The notes beneath the pieces were generated by a model, which worked only from the letters and a program-made list of their open reading frames with translations, was not told the DNA's origin and did not search any database. The position numbers and the translations under genes are program-made. Source: Qipengyuania mesophila (GTDB lineage: Bacteria > Pseudomonadota > Alphaproteobacteria > Sphingomonadales > Sphingomonadaceae). From it: a stretch of 64,000 nt of DNA. Each line of letters starts with the position of its first letter. Position 1 is the stretch's first letter. Of this stretch, positions 18,615-26,717 are shown one piece after another. The stretch spans positions 186,001 through 250,000 of the forward strand of contig NZ_JAIGNU010000002.1 of NCBI RefSeq assembly GCF_019711655.1, written 5' to 3'.

Positions 18615-20438
18615 CTACTCGACGGTCACCGACTTGGCCAGATTGCGCGGCTGATCGACATCGGTGCCTTTGACGCAGGCGACGTGATAGGCGAGCAACT
18701 GCACCGGAATGGCATAGACCAGCGGCGCGATCAGTGGGTGGACGCGCGGCATCTCGATCGTGGCAAGGCATCCCTCGCCCGCCTGCTCGAGACCTTCAGC
18801 ATCGGAGATGAGCACGATCTGGCCGCCGCGCGCGCGCACCTCTTCCATGTTAGAGACGGTCTTCTCGAACAGCGGCCCCGACGGCGCCAGAACGATCACC
18901 GGAACCGCGTCGTCGATCAGCGCGATGGGCCCGTGCTTCATCTCGCCGCTGGCATAGCCTTCGGCATGGATATAGCTGATTTCCTTGAGCTTCAGCGCAC
19001 CTTCGAGCGCCAGCGGGAAGTCCGGTCCGCGGCCGAGATAGAGCACGTCGCGCGCCGGAGCGATGAGATGCGCCATGCTGGCGATGTCGTCGTCGTGATC
19101 GAGCGCGGCGTTGAGCGCGGCGGGGGCCTCGAGCAGGTGCGCGACCACCCGTTGCTCTTCCGCCCGGCTCATCAGCCCCTTCTTCACCGCCATATGCGCG
19201 GCCAGCGCGGCGAGCACCGCGAGCTGGCAGCTGAAGGCCTTGGTCGAGGCGACGCCGATCTCGGGGCCCGCATGCGTCGGCAGGAGCAGGTCGGCCTCGC
19301 GTGCCATCGAACTGGTCGGCACATTGACGATCACGCCGATCGTCTGGCCGTTTTCCTTGCAGTGACGCAGCGCCGCGAGCGTATCGGCGGTCTCACCGCT
19401 CTGCGAGATGAACAGCGCGAGCCCGCCCTCCTCGAGCACCGGCTCGCGATAGCGGAATTCGGAAGCAACATCGATGTCGACCGGCACGCGGGCGAACTGC
19501 TCGAACCAGTATTTCGCCACCATGCCGGCATAGAAGGAGGTCCCGCAGGCGACGATGGTGACACGCCGGACGCTGGAGAGGTCGAAATCGAATTGCGGCA
19601 GTGCGACCGAATTGTCTGCCTGCCGGAGGTAGGAACCGAGCGTCTGCGCGACCACGGTCGGCTGCTCGAAGATCTCCTTCTGCATGAAGTGGCGGTAATT
19701 GCCCTTCTCCACCGCCGCCGCGGAAGCGCCGGAGGTGCGCACCTCGCGCTCGACCCGGGTGTTCTCGGCATCGTAGATCGTCGCGCCCTCGCGCGTCACC
19801 ACCACCCAGTCGCCTTCCTCGAGGTAGCTGATCTGCTGCGTCAGCGGGGCGAGCGCGAGCGCATCGGAACCGATGTAGGTCTCCCCTTCGCCATAGCCGA
19901 CCACGAGCGGCGAACCGCGCCGCGCCCCGATCAGCAGTTCGGGATGGTCGCGAAAGGCGATCGCCAGCGCGAAAGCGCCGCGCAGCCGTGGCAGCACGTC
20001 GGCCACGGCCTCCTGCGGGCTCTTGCCCTGCTCGACCAGCCAGGAAATATGCTGCAGCACGACCTCGGTATCGGTGTCGCTTTCAAGCGTGCGGCCCGCC
20101 TCGCGCAATTCGGCGCGCAGTTCCTTGTAATTCTCGATGATGCCGTTGTGCACCAGCGCGACATGCTCGGTCGCATGGGGGTGCGCGTTTTTCGCCGTCG
20201 GCGCACCATGCGTGGCCCACCGGGTATGGGCAATACCGACTTCGCCGGGGGCAGGATTGGCGGCCAGCTCGGTCACCAGATTGGCGAGCTTGCCTTCCGC
20301 ACGGCGGCGGATCAGTCGCCCTTCGTGCAAGGTGCAGACGCCGGCACTGTCATAGCCGCGGTATTCCATCCGCCGCAGCCCGTCGACCAGGCGATCGGCC
20401 ACGGCCTCCGCACCGACAATACCGATAATTCCGCACAT
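18615..20438 (-). CDS. glmS: glutamine--fructose-6-phosphate aminotransferase (isomerizing)
   Basis: The 607-residue protein has the N-terminal nucleophile Cys2 (MCGIIGIVG), glutaminase motifs (RWATHG and HNGIIEN) and two SIS sugar-isomerase domains (CGTSFYAG, SQSGETADT). The C-terminus ends LAKSVTVE as in all GlmS. It makes glucosamine-6-phosphate for peptidoglycan and LPS. ATG 20438 is required because the nucleophile must be residue 2; in-frame codons upstream are spurious. glmU is not next to it. I see no glmS ribozyme upstream, as expected for a Gram-negative. Confidence 0.97.
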   Translation of the reverse strand: MCGIIGIVGAEAVADRLVDGLRRMEYRGYDSAGVCTLHEGRLIRRRAEGKLANLVTELAANPAPGEVGIAHTRWATHGAPTAKNAHPHATEHVALVHNGIIENYKELRAELREAGRTLESDTDTEVVLQHISWLVEQGKSPQEAVADVLPRLRGAFALAIAFRDHPELLIGARRGSPLVVGYGEGETYIGSDALALAPLTQQISYLEEGDWVVVTREGATIYDAENTRVEREVRTSGASAAAVEKGNYRHFMQKEIFEQPTVVAQTLGSYLRQADNSVALPQFDFDLSSVRRVTIVACGTSFYAGMVAKYWFEQFARVPVDIDVASEFRYREPVLEEGGLALFISQSGETADTLAALRHCKENGQTIGVIVNVPTSSMAREADLLLPTHAGPEIGVASTKAFSCQLAVLAALAAHMAVKKGLMSRAEEQRVVAHLLEAPAALNAALDHDDDIASMAHLIAPARDVLYLGRGPDFPLALEGALKLKEISYIHAEGYASGEMKHGPIALIDDAVPVIVLAPSGPLFEKTVSNMEEVRARGGQIVLISDAEGLEQAGEGCLATIEMPRVHPLIAPLVYAIPVQLLAYHVACVKGTDVDQPRNLAKSVTVE

Positions 20439-20669
20439 GAGGCCTGTTCTCCGATTTGCTGTGGGAGCCGACTTAGCCATTCCTCGCCGGCAATCAAACG
20501 ATGCTTGGAATTGTCGGCGCGTGGACGGTTCCGCACGGCCCGTCCCCGCCCGCACCATTAGGGATTAATCAAGGTTTCCTTTCTATTCACCACAACCCGT
20601 GAGACGGGCTTTGCCACTGTAAGGCACGGTCCGTCCGATGAATCAGGATTTTCCTCGGGGGTGACCGGA
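20439..20669. promoter_or_regulatory. divergent intergenic region, glmS / cpaF
   Basis: This 231-base gap separates the divergent glmS and cpaF genes. TTAATCAAGGTTTCC at 20565-20579 keeps only the left half of a CtrA-type TTAA-N7-TTAA site, too weak to call. The stretch from about 20560 is more AT-rich than its surroundings and may include the cpaF promoter. Confidence 0.3.
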
Positions 20670-22211
20670 ATGAGCGCATTCGGACGGAAGAACGGACCGG
20701 CAGGGATTAGTGCCGGTGCGCGTCCGCAATTCGGGGTGGCCAAGCCCATGCGTGGCGGCACTCCGCCCCCGGCGCAGACTCGCGTCGATCGCGACAACGA
20801 CAGCTCCCGCAGCGGCCAGCAATTCCCGCCCTTGCCCGAAACCGATTCCGCGGTGCCCGCTCCCGTAGCGCCCTCGAATGGCGACGCCATGTCGCGCCTC
20901 GAGGAACGGATGAACTCCACCCACTCGGGCCAGAGCGAAGTCGGCGGATTCGAAGCCAGCGTCCACAAGATCAAGGAGCAGGTGCTGCCGCGCCTGCTCG
21001 AACGCGTCGATCCGGAAGCTGCGGCGACGCTGACGAAGGACGAGCTGTCGGAAGAATTCCGCCCGATCATCATGGAAGTGCTGGCCGAGCTGAAGGTCAC
21101 GCTCAACCGGCGCGAACAGTTCGCGCTGGAAAAGGTGCTGGTCGACGAACTGCTCGGCTTCGGGCCGCTCGAGGAATTGCTCAACGATCCCGACGTGTCG
21201 GACATCATGGTCAACGGTCCCGACCAGACCTATATCGAAAAGAAGGGCAAGCTGGTCATCGCGCCGATCAAGTTCCGCGACGAGACCCATTTGTTTCAGA
21301 TCGCCCAGCGCATCGTCAACCAGGTCGGCCGCCGGGTCGACCAGACCACGCCACTGGCCGACGCGCGCCTCAAGGACGGCAGCCGTGTCAACGTGATCGT
21401 GCCACCGCTGAGCCTGCGCGGCACCGCACTGTCGATTCGTAAGTTCTCCGAGAAGCCGATCACGCTCGACATGCTCAAGGACTTCGGGTCGATGAGCGAC
21501 AAGATGTGCACCGCGCTGAAAATCGCAGGCGCCTGCCGGATGAACATCGTCATATCGGGCGGTACCGGTTCGGGTAAGACGACGATGCTCAACGCGATGT
21601 CGAAGATGATCGACCCCGGCGAACGCGTGCTGACGATCGAGGACGCGGCCGAACTCCGCCTGCAGCAGCCGCACTGGCTGCCGCTCGAAACGCGTCCGCC
21701 GAACCTCGAAGGCCAGGGCGCGATCACCATCGGCGACCTCGTCAAGAACGCGCTGCGTATGCGCCCCGACCGCATCATCCTGGGCGAAATTCGTGGCGCG
21801 GAGTGTTTCGACCTTCTCGCCGCGATGAACACCGGCCACGACGGGTCGATGTGTACGCTGCACGCCAACTCGCCGCGCGAGGCGCTCGGCCGTATGGAAA
21901 ACATGATCCTGATGGGCGACATCAAGATTCCCAAGGAAGCCATTTCGCGTCAGATCGCGGAATCGGTCGATTTGATCGTGCAGGTGAAGCGCCTGCGCGA
22001 CGGTTCGCGCCGCACCACGAACATCACCGAGGTGATCGGGATGGAGGGCGACGTGATCGTGACGCAGGAACTGTTCAAGTTCGAGTATCTCGACGAGAGC
22101 GAGGACGGCAAGATCCTCGGCGAGTTCCGCAGCTCGGGCCTGCGCCCCTACACGCTCGAAAAGGCGCGCATGTTCGGCTTCGACCAGGCCTATCTCGAAG
22201 CCTGCTTGTAA
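20670..22211 (+). CDS. cpaF: CpaF-type secretion/pilus ATPase
   Basis: The 513-residue P-loop ATPase of the TadA/CpaF (VirB11-like) family has Walker A GGTGSGKTT (about residue 297), Walker B IILGEIRG and a His box around DGSMCTLHANSPREA. N-terminal residues 1-75 are a disordered Pro/Ser-rich leader. ATG 20670 has GGGGTGA upstream as a ribosome site; GTG 20661 is an in-frame alternative. CpaF powers Flp/Tad pilus assembly. No other tad/cpa genes are in the window before it; only a 49-residue ORF follows. The rest of the locus must be elsewhere. Confidence 0.92.
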   Translation: MSAFGRKNGPAGISAGARPQFGVAKPMRGGTPPPAQTRVDRDNDSSRSGQQFPPLPETDSAVPAPVAPSNGDAMSRLEERMNSTHSGQSEVGGFEASVHKIKEQVLPRLLERVDPEAAATLTKDELSEEFRPIIMEVLAELKVTLNRREQFALEKVLVDELLGFGPLEELLNDPDVSDIMVNGPDQTYIEKKGKLVIAPIKFRDETHLFQIAQRIVNQVGRRVDQTTPLADARLKDGSRVNVIVPPLSLRGTALSIRKFSEKPITLDMLKDFGSMSDKMCTALKIAGACRMNIVISGGTGSGKTTMLNAMSKMIDPGERVLTIEDAAELRLQQPHWLPLETRPPNLEGQGAITIGDLVKNALRMRPDRIILGEIRGAECFDLLAAMNTGHDGSMCTLHANSPREALGRMENMILMGDIKIPKEAISRQIAESVDLIVQVKRLRDGSRRTTNITEVIGMEGDVIVTQELFKFEYLDESEDGKILGEFRSSGLRPYTLEKARMFGFDQAYLEACL

Positions 22212-22292
22212 GTACGCGCCGCATTACGTCGGCTTCGTACAATCAGTCCCGTGCATTTCGGCGTATACCTTGGTTCAAGGTAGGACGACGCG

Positions 22293-22442
22293 ATGCTCGA
22301 CAAATTGTTTTTTCTTGGTGACCGCAAGCCGACGCGCAAACAGACGTTGCGCGATCTCGACCGCGAGCGGCACTTCGAAGCGCTCTACATGCAGAGCTTC
22401 ACCGAGATGCGGGCGCGCAGCTCGAAGCCGCAGCTGGGCTAG
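22293..22442 (+). CDS. 49-residue hypothetical protein downstream of cpaF
   Basis: ATG 22293 opens a 49-residue basic, soluble ORF (MLDKLFFLGDRKP ... FTEMRARSSKPQLG), preceded by TAGGACGACG as a possible ribosome site. It begins 81 bases after cpaF on the same strand and its stop overlaps the stop of the convergent small membrane gene. It has no membrane segment, cysteines or known motif. Coding is supported by position, a Shine-Dalgarno-like site and clean start/stop placement only. Confidence 0.5.
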   Translation: MLDKLFFLGDRKPTRKQTLRDLDRERHFEALYMQSFTEMRARSSKPQLG

Positions 22443-22669
22443 CTTCCCAGGATCACGGGAACCGCCAGGGCGAGCAGCCCGCCGCCGATCACCGCAAAGG
22501 TCAAAAACAGGCCGGTCCACGGCATCCAGCCGACCCGGTTGATCTCGGCGCGCTTCATCCGCCGCCGCTCCATCATCAGGCAGGCCAGTGCCGCGAGGAC
22601 GCAGGCCGCACCCCAATAGGCGGCCAGTTCGGCATCGCTGGCGAAGAGCAGGAAATCGGGCTCGGTCAC
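22439..22669 (-). CDS. small two-helix membrane protein, unknown function
   Basis: From GTG 22669 this is a 76-residue protein with two hydrophobic helices: WGAACVLAALACLMM near the N-terminus and LFLTFAVIGGGLLALAVPVIL at the C-terminus, separated by a basic ERRRMKRAE loop. An in-frame ATG 51 bases upstream (22720) would add a Cys/Gly-rich stretch that looks non-coding. No function recognised. It converges on the 49-residue ORF with a 4-base overlap. Confidence 0.6.
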   Translation of the reverse strand: MTEPDFLLFASDAELAAYWGAACVLAALACLMMERRRMKRAEINRVGWMPWTGLFLTFAVIGGGLLALAVPVILGS

Positions 22670-22751
22670 GGGGCAGCCATATGGGCACGGCCCGCGGCCC
22701 GCGCAATCTCCGGCTTGCACTGCGATGTGGGTGGTCTAACCGCCAAGGTCG

Positions 22752-23672
22752 ATGCAGGCCGAGAGCGACCATCCCCACCACCGCCCGCTGCTCGCGCTGG
22801 GGCTGCGCCTCGCCGCCGCCTTCGTGCTCGCCGGGTTGCTCGCCTGCGTGAAGCTGGCGAGCAACAAAGGCATCCATCTCGCCGAGATCATGTTTTGGCG
22901 CCAGCTGCCGACGATCCCGATCCTGTTCGGCTGGTTCGCCCTGCGCGGCAGGCCCGACCTGCTGCGCACGCGGCGCACCGCATCGCACCTGCGCCGTTCG
23001 GGCTTCGGCCTGCTCGGCATGACGATGAACTTCGGCGCGGCGACGCTGCTGCCGCTCGCGGTCGCGACCACGCTCAACTACAGCTCGGCGATCTTCGCGG
23101 TGCTGCTCTCCGCGCTGGTTCTGCGCGAACCGACGGGGCCGTGGCGCTGGAGCGCGGTGGCGATGGGGTTTGCCGGCGTCGTGCTGATCGCCCAGCCCTG
23201 GGGCAACGACCTGCCGCTGCTGGGGGCGGCGATTGCGCTGGGTGCGGCGCTGATGATCGCGCTGATCTCGGTCCAGTTGCGTGATCTCGGGAGGACCGAG
23301 CACCCGCTCACCATCGTGTTCTACTTCTCGCTCTTCACCGTGCCCATCCTCGCGCTGGCGATGCCCTTCGTCGCGACGACGCATACGCCGGGCGAATGGC
23401 TGCTGCTGCTCGCCTGCGGGGTCATCGGTCTGCTCGGCCAGGCGCTGCTGACCGCAGCCCTACGCTACGGCGCCGTCGCCAACGTCATCGTGATGGACTA
23501 TTCGGGCCTCGTCTGGGCGACGCTGTTCGGCTGGCTGGTGTTCGACAATTTGCCGCCTTCCTCGACCTGGCTCGGCGCGCCGCTGGTGGTGGCCGCAGGC
23601 CTCCTCATCGCGTGGCGCGAACACAAGCTCGGGCTTGAGCGTCGGGCGCTGGCGGAACCGATCGAGGCGTGA
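22752..23672 (+). CDS. EamA/DMT-family transporter
   Basis: The 306-residue integral membrane protein has ten predicted helices in two EamA repeats (about 15-140 and 155-295). The pattern of short loops, and ATTLNYSSAIFAVLLSALVLREPTG at the end of repeat one, is typical of DMT exporters of amino acids or metabolites. Substrate unknown. ATG 22752 puts the first helix at about residue 15. It is probably monocistronic; the entericidin gene follows 53 bases later with its own ribosome site. Confidence 0.88.
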   Translation: MQAESDHPHHRPLLALGLRLAAAFVLAGLLACVKLASNKGIHLAEIMFWRQLPTIPILFGWFALRGRPDLLRTRRTASHLRRSGFGLLGMTMNFGAATLLPLAVATTLNYSSAIFAVLLSALVLREPTGPWRWSAVAMGFAGVVLIAQPWGNDLPLLGAAIALGAALMIALISVQLRDLGRTEHPLTIVFYFSLFTVPILALAMPFVATTHTPGEWLLLLACGVIGLLGQALLTAALRYGAVANVIVMDYSGLVWATLFGWLVFDNLPPSSTWLGAPLVVAAGLLIAWREHKLGLERRALAEPIEA

Positions 23673-23725
23673 CCCGTTCCATTGCGCGGAGCCAAGCTAT
23701 TGAGCCCTTCGGCAAGGAGATCACA

Positions 23726-23854
23726 ATGATCAAGAAGATCCTGCTCGCATTCGGCATCACCGCGATGTCCCTCTCGGCCGCAGCCTGCAACACGGTCCGC
23801 GGCGTTGGCAGCGACCTCCAGTCCGCCGCAAACGCCGTCGACGAGGAAACCTGA
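23726..23854 (+). CDS. entericidin A/B-family small lipoprotein
   Basis: The 42-residue precursor has basic start MIKK, a hydrophobic signal and lipobox SAAAC, giving a mature lipoprotein of about 22 residues starting CNTVRGVGSDLQ and ending in acidic VDEET. That is the entericidin pattern; in E. coli the EcnA/EcnB pair acts as a programmed-lysis antidote/toxin. Here there is one copy. ATG 23726 has a strong AAGGAGA site upstream. A rho-independent terminator follows 25 bases after the stop. Confidence 0.9.
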   Translation: MIKKILLAFGITAMSLSAAACNTVRGVGSDLQSAANAVDEET

Positions 23855-23878
23855 GCCCAGCGCACAGCAACAGGAAAC

Positions 23879-23910
23879 GCGCCCGCCTCAAATGGCGGGC
23901 GCTTTCTTTT
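23879..23910 (+). terminator. rho-independent terminator after entericidin gene
   Basis: GCGCCCGCC (23879-23887) pairs perfectly with GGCGGGCGC (23894-23902) around TCAAAT, followed by TTTCTTTT. It is a textbook terminator on the plus strand. Confidence 0.92.
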
Positions 23911-23944
23911 GGGAGCAGCGAATCGCCGCCGACCGTAGCCGGCG

Positions 23945-25495
23945 CTAATTGACCTGGCGGTCGCGCCCTTCCCAATAGGGCGCGCGCAGTTCGCGGCGCA
24001 GGATCTTGCCGCTGGCATTGCGCGGCATTTCGGGGATCACGTCGATCGTCTTGGGGACCTTGAACCCGGCCAACCGCTCGCGGGTAAAGGCGATGATGTC
24101 CTCGGGATCGACCTCGCTGCCGGGCTTGGCCACGACGCAGGCCTTGACCGCCTCGCCCCAGGTATCGTCGGGGACGCCGATCACCGCCACCTCGCCCACC
24201 GCCGGATGGCCGTAGATCGCGCTTTCGACCTGGGCGGGATAGACGTTCTCGCCGCCCGAGATGATCATGTCCTTGATGCGGTCCTGGATGTAGACGTAGC
24301 CGTCCTCGTCCATATAGGCGGCATCGCCGGTGTACATCCACCCGTCCTTCAGCGCGCCGCTGGTCGCATCGGGCAGATTCCAGTATCCCTGCATGTTCGA
24401 CGGGCTCTTGCAGATCAGCTCGCCGACTTCGCCGCGCGGCAGTTCCGCGCCATCGTCGCCCACAACCCTGAGTTCGGCCCCTGGCACTGCCTTGCCCGCG
24501 GACTTCATCCGCTGGTTGCCTTCGAGCGTATGGTCGTCGGGCGGCAGCATGGCGATGGTGCCGGTGGTCTCGGTCATGCCATAGCACTGGAGGAAGCCTG
24601 CCCCGGGGATCGTCTGGACCGCCTCGCGCAGCAGGTCGAGCGGGATCGGCGCGGCACCGTACATGACGTATTTCACGGCGGAAAAGTCGGTGTCCTTCGC
24701 GCGCGGATGCTGGATCACCATCTGCAGCGCGGCGGGGACAATGAACAGCCGAGTGATCCCCTGTTCGAAGCCGTCAAGAACGCCATCGGGGGTGAATTCG
24801 GACTGGACGATGGCGCGGATGCCCGCAGCGATCGCCATGATGCCGAGCCCGGTCCCGCCGATATGGGCGCAGGGCATGCAGACGAGGATCGCCTCGTTCT
24901 CGTCCCATTTCGACCATGGCTGGGCCGCTTCCTCGGCCGGCAGGCGCAGCGAGAAGAGGTTGGCGTTGGTGAGCACCGCGCCCTTGGGATTGCCCGTCGT
25001 TCCCGAGGTATAGAGCTGGAGCACGGCGTCGTCGGGCCCCGCCCCTTCGAAATCGTCGGCCGGGGCGGCAGCGATCTCGGCCTTGGCGGTGGACGTGTCG
25101 ACGATCTCGGGCGGATCGTCCATCTGGCCGCAGGCCTTGGCCGCGAGCTCGTCGAAACCCTCGTCGATGAACAGCAGCCGGGCGCCGGTATCGCCGAGGA
25201 TGAAGGCGATTTCGGGCGCTGCGAGACGCCAGCCGATCGGGACCATGACCACGCCCATCCGCGCCGCCGAGTAGAACAGCTCGAAATAGTGCCGCGCGTT
25301 CTTGCCCAGCCAGGCGATGCGATCTCCCTTCGACAATCCATGCGCGCGCAGCATTGCCACGATCCGCCGCGAGCGTTCCTCAAGCTGCGCGAAGGTCAGC
25401 GCATCGCCATCCTGCTCGATCGCCACCTGATCGGGTTTCTCGCTGGCCCAGTGCCTGATGAGCTCATCAAAGGTGAGCTTCTGCGTTCCGGTCAT
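23945..25495 (-). CDS. acyl-CoA synthetase (AMP-forming, class I adenylate-forming)
   Basis: The 516-residue ANL-superfamily enzyme has A3 P-loop YTSGTTGNPKG, A5 CYGMTETTG, A7 YTGDAAYMDEDGY, A8 DRIKDMIISGGENVYP and A10 NASGKILRRE with the catalytic lysine. It activates a carboxylate via an acyl-AMP and transfers it to CoA. The sequence is closest in feel to medium/long-chain fatty-acid ligases, but the acyl specificity is unknown. It starts at ATG 25495, with a 71-base gap to the upstream gene on the same strand. Confidence 0.92.
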   Translation of the reverse strand: MTGTQKLTFDELIRHWASEKPDQVAIEQDGDALTFAQLEERSRRIVAMLRAHGLSKGDRIAWLGKNARHYFELFYSAARMGVVMVPIGWRLAAPEIAFILGDTGARLLFIDEGFDELAAKACGQMDDPPEIVDTSTAKAEIAAAPADDFEGAGPDDAVLQLYTSGTTGNPKGAVLTNANLFSLRLPAEEAAQPWSKWDENEAILVCMPCAHIGGTGLGIMAIAAGIRAIVQSEFTPDGVLDGFEQGITRLFIVPAALQMVIQHPRAKDTDFSAVKYVMYGAAPIPLDLLREAVQTIPGAGFLQCYGMTETTGTIAMLPPDDHTLEGNQRMKSAGKAVPGAELRVVGDDGAELPRGEVGELICKSPSNMQGYWNLPDATSGALKDGWMYTGDAAYMDEDGYVYIQDRIKDMIISGGENVYPAQVESAIYGHPAVGEVAVIGVPDDTWGEAVKACVVAKPGSEVDPEDIIAFTRERLAGFKVPKTIDVIPEMPRNASGKILRRELRAPYWEGRDRQVN

Positions 25496-25566
25496 CTATC
25501 CTCTCCGCTGTTATCAGCTTTGAGAGCATCATGACATGTCGGTTGCGCCGTGCAACCCGATTCGCA

Positions 25567-26016
25567 CTAGCGCCAGCGCCCGCCTGCCCGGGCGCGCCTT
25601 TCGCGCAGACCGAGCCACAGCAGCGGGCCGAGCGGCCCCGCCACAAAGGTCGCCAAGAGGACCGGCGCCTGGACCAGCCGCGAAAACTTCTTGGCGTCGG
25701 CATCGCGTGCGATCCAGAGCCCGGTGAAGAGGTCAAAGGCGAGATAGTGGATCCAGCCGATGGTCGCCCCGCCATCGCTGGCGAAGATCGCGCGAATGCC
25801 CGCGATGGTCGAGAAGTCGATCGGTGCCCGTGCCCCGCCGGGATCGAAGCCGCCCGACACTATGCCGATGATCCCGGTTGCATACGCAAGGCACAGCAGC
25901 CCGACGCCGAGATAGAGTATGGCCGAGAGCAGGGCCGGCCAGCGCGGAAGCAGCACCAGCGCCGTCCACATGACCATTGCCAGCAGGTTCGCCGCGCCGA
26001 AGACCGTGTCCCACAT
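25567..26016 (-). CDS. ABA4-like (DUF4281) membrane protein
   Basis: The 149-residue membrane protein has about four helices. The family mark is the run WIHYLAFDLFTGLWIARDA (about residues 87-105), with the conserved His and Asp/Arg. In plants ABA4 is needed for neoxanthin synthesis; bacterial relatives are uncharacterised, though carotenoid-making sphingomonads often have one. It starts one base inside the stop of the NAD(P)-binding gene, and it is the last gene of the dgt operon. Function in this organism is unknown. Confidence 0.8.
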   Translation of the reverse strand: MWDTVFGAANLLAMVMWTALVLLPRWPALLSAILYLGVGLLCLAYATGIIGIVSGGFDPGGARAPIDFSTIAGIRAIFASDGGATIGWIHYLAFDLFTGLWIARDADAKKFSRLVQAPVLLATFVAGPLGPLLWLGLRERRARAGGRWR

Positions 26017-26717
26017 TACGCCGGTTCCGGCGCGATGAGCGGCAGAGTCCTGGCGGCGCGGTGGACCGCGTCATTGTCGTGGACGAAGCGCCCGCGCGCC
26101 GCGCGCTTGGCGAGCGCCAACGCCGCCTGTGCGACCACGTCCGCCGGGATTGCGCGGTACTGGCGATACTTGCCGTGCAGCAGCAGATTGCCGAGCGGCG
26201 CCGCGGCCAGGCCCAGCCTCTCGGCAGGACGATGGTCCTCCGCGCGCTTGCCGCGCAGCAGCCCAGGGCGCAGGATGTCGAGCCGGTCGAAGCGCAGCTT
26301 GGTCACCTCGCGCTCGGTCTCGCCCTTCACGCGCAGGTAGAAGGTCTTGGCGAGCGGGTCGGCCCCGACCGAGCTGACGAGGATGAAACGCTCGACTCCC
26401 TGCTCCTTCGCCGCCCTTGCCGTGGCGAGCACGAGATCGTGGTCGACAGCGCGGAAGGCGGCCTCGTCCTCGCCCGCCTTCTTCCACGTGGTGCCGAGAG
26501 CGCAGATCATCGCCCGCGGGCGGACCGCCTCGATCACTTCGCCCCACTTCGCCGGGTCGGCGACGAACAGTTCCATGCGGATGCCGCTCGGCAGCTTGGT
26601 CTCGCGTCGGGCGATGCCGGTCAGCCGCACATCCTCGCGCCCGACACATTGCGCCATGACCGCCGAACCGATCAGGCCGGTGGCGCCGACCAGTGCGATT
26701 CGCACCGAGTCAGACAT
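26016..26717 (-). CDS. NAD(P)-binding Rossmann-fold protein (atypical SDR, HTATIP2-like)
   Basis: The 233-residue protein has N-terminal ALVGATGLIGS, the GxxGxxG nucleotide-binding loop, then ICALGTTWKKAG, FILVSSVGAD and a YLRVKGETE segment with the Tyr-x3-Lys-like pair, close to the HTATIP2/NAD(P)H-binding group. Substrate unknown. Its start overlaps the dgt 3' end by 8 bases and its stop overlaps the ABA4-like start by 1 base, so all three are probably one message. The context does not reveal its role. Confidence 0.83.
   Translation of the reverse strand: MSDSVRIALVGATGLIGSAVMAQCVGREDVRLTGIARRETKLPSGIRMELFVADPAKWGEVIEAVRPRAMICALGTTWKKAGEDEAAFRAVDHDLVLATARAAKEQGVERFILVSSVGADPLAKTFYLRVKGETEREVTKLRFDRLDILRPGLLRGKRAEDHRPAERLGLAAAPLGNLLLHGKYRQYRAIPADVVAQAALALAKRAARGRFVHDNDAVHRAARTLPLIAPEPA

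Noticed and set aside
20565-20579. CtrA-like TTAA-N7-TTAA site before cpaF
   Set aside because: Only the first TTAA is present; the second half is TTCC. Too weak to call.
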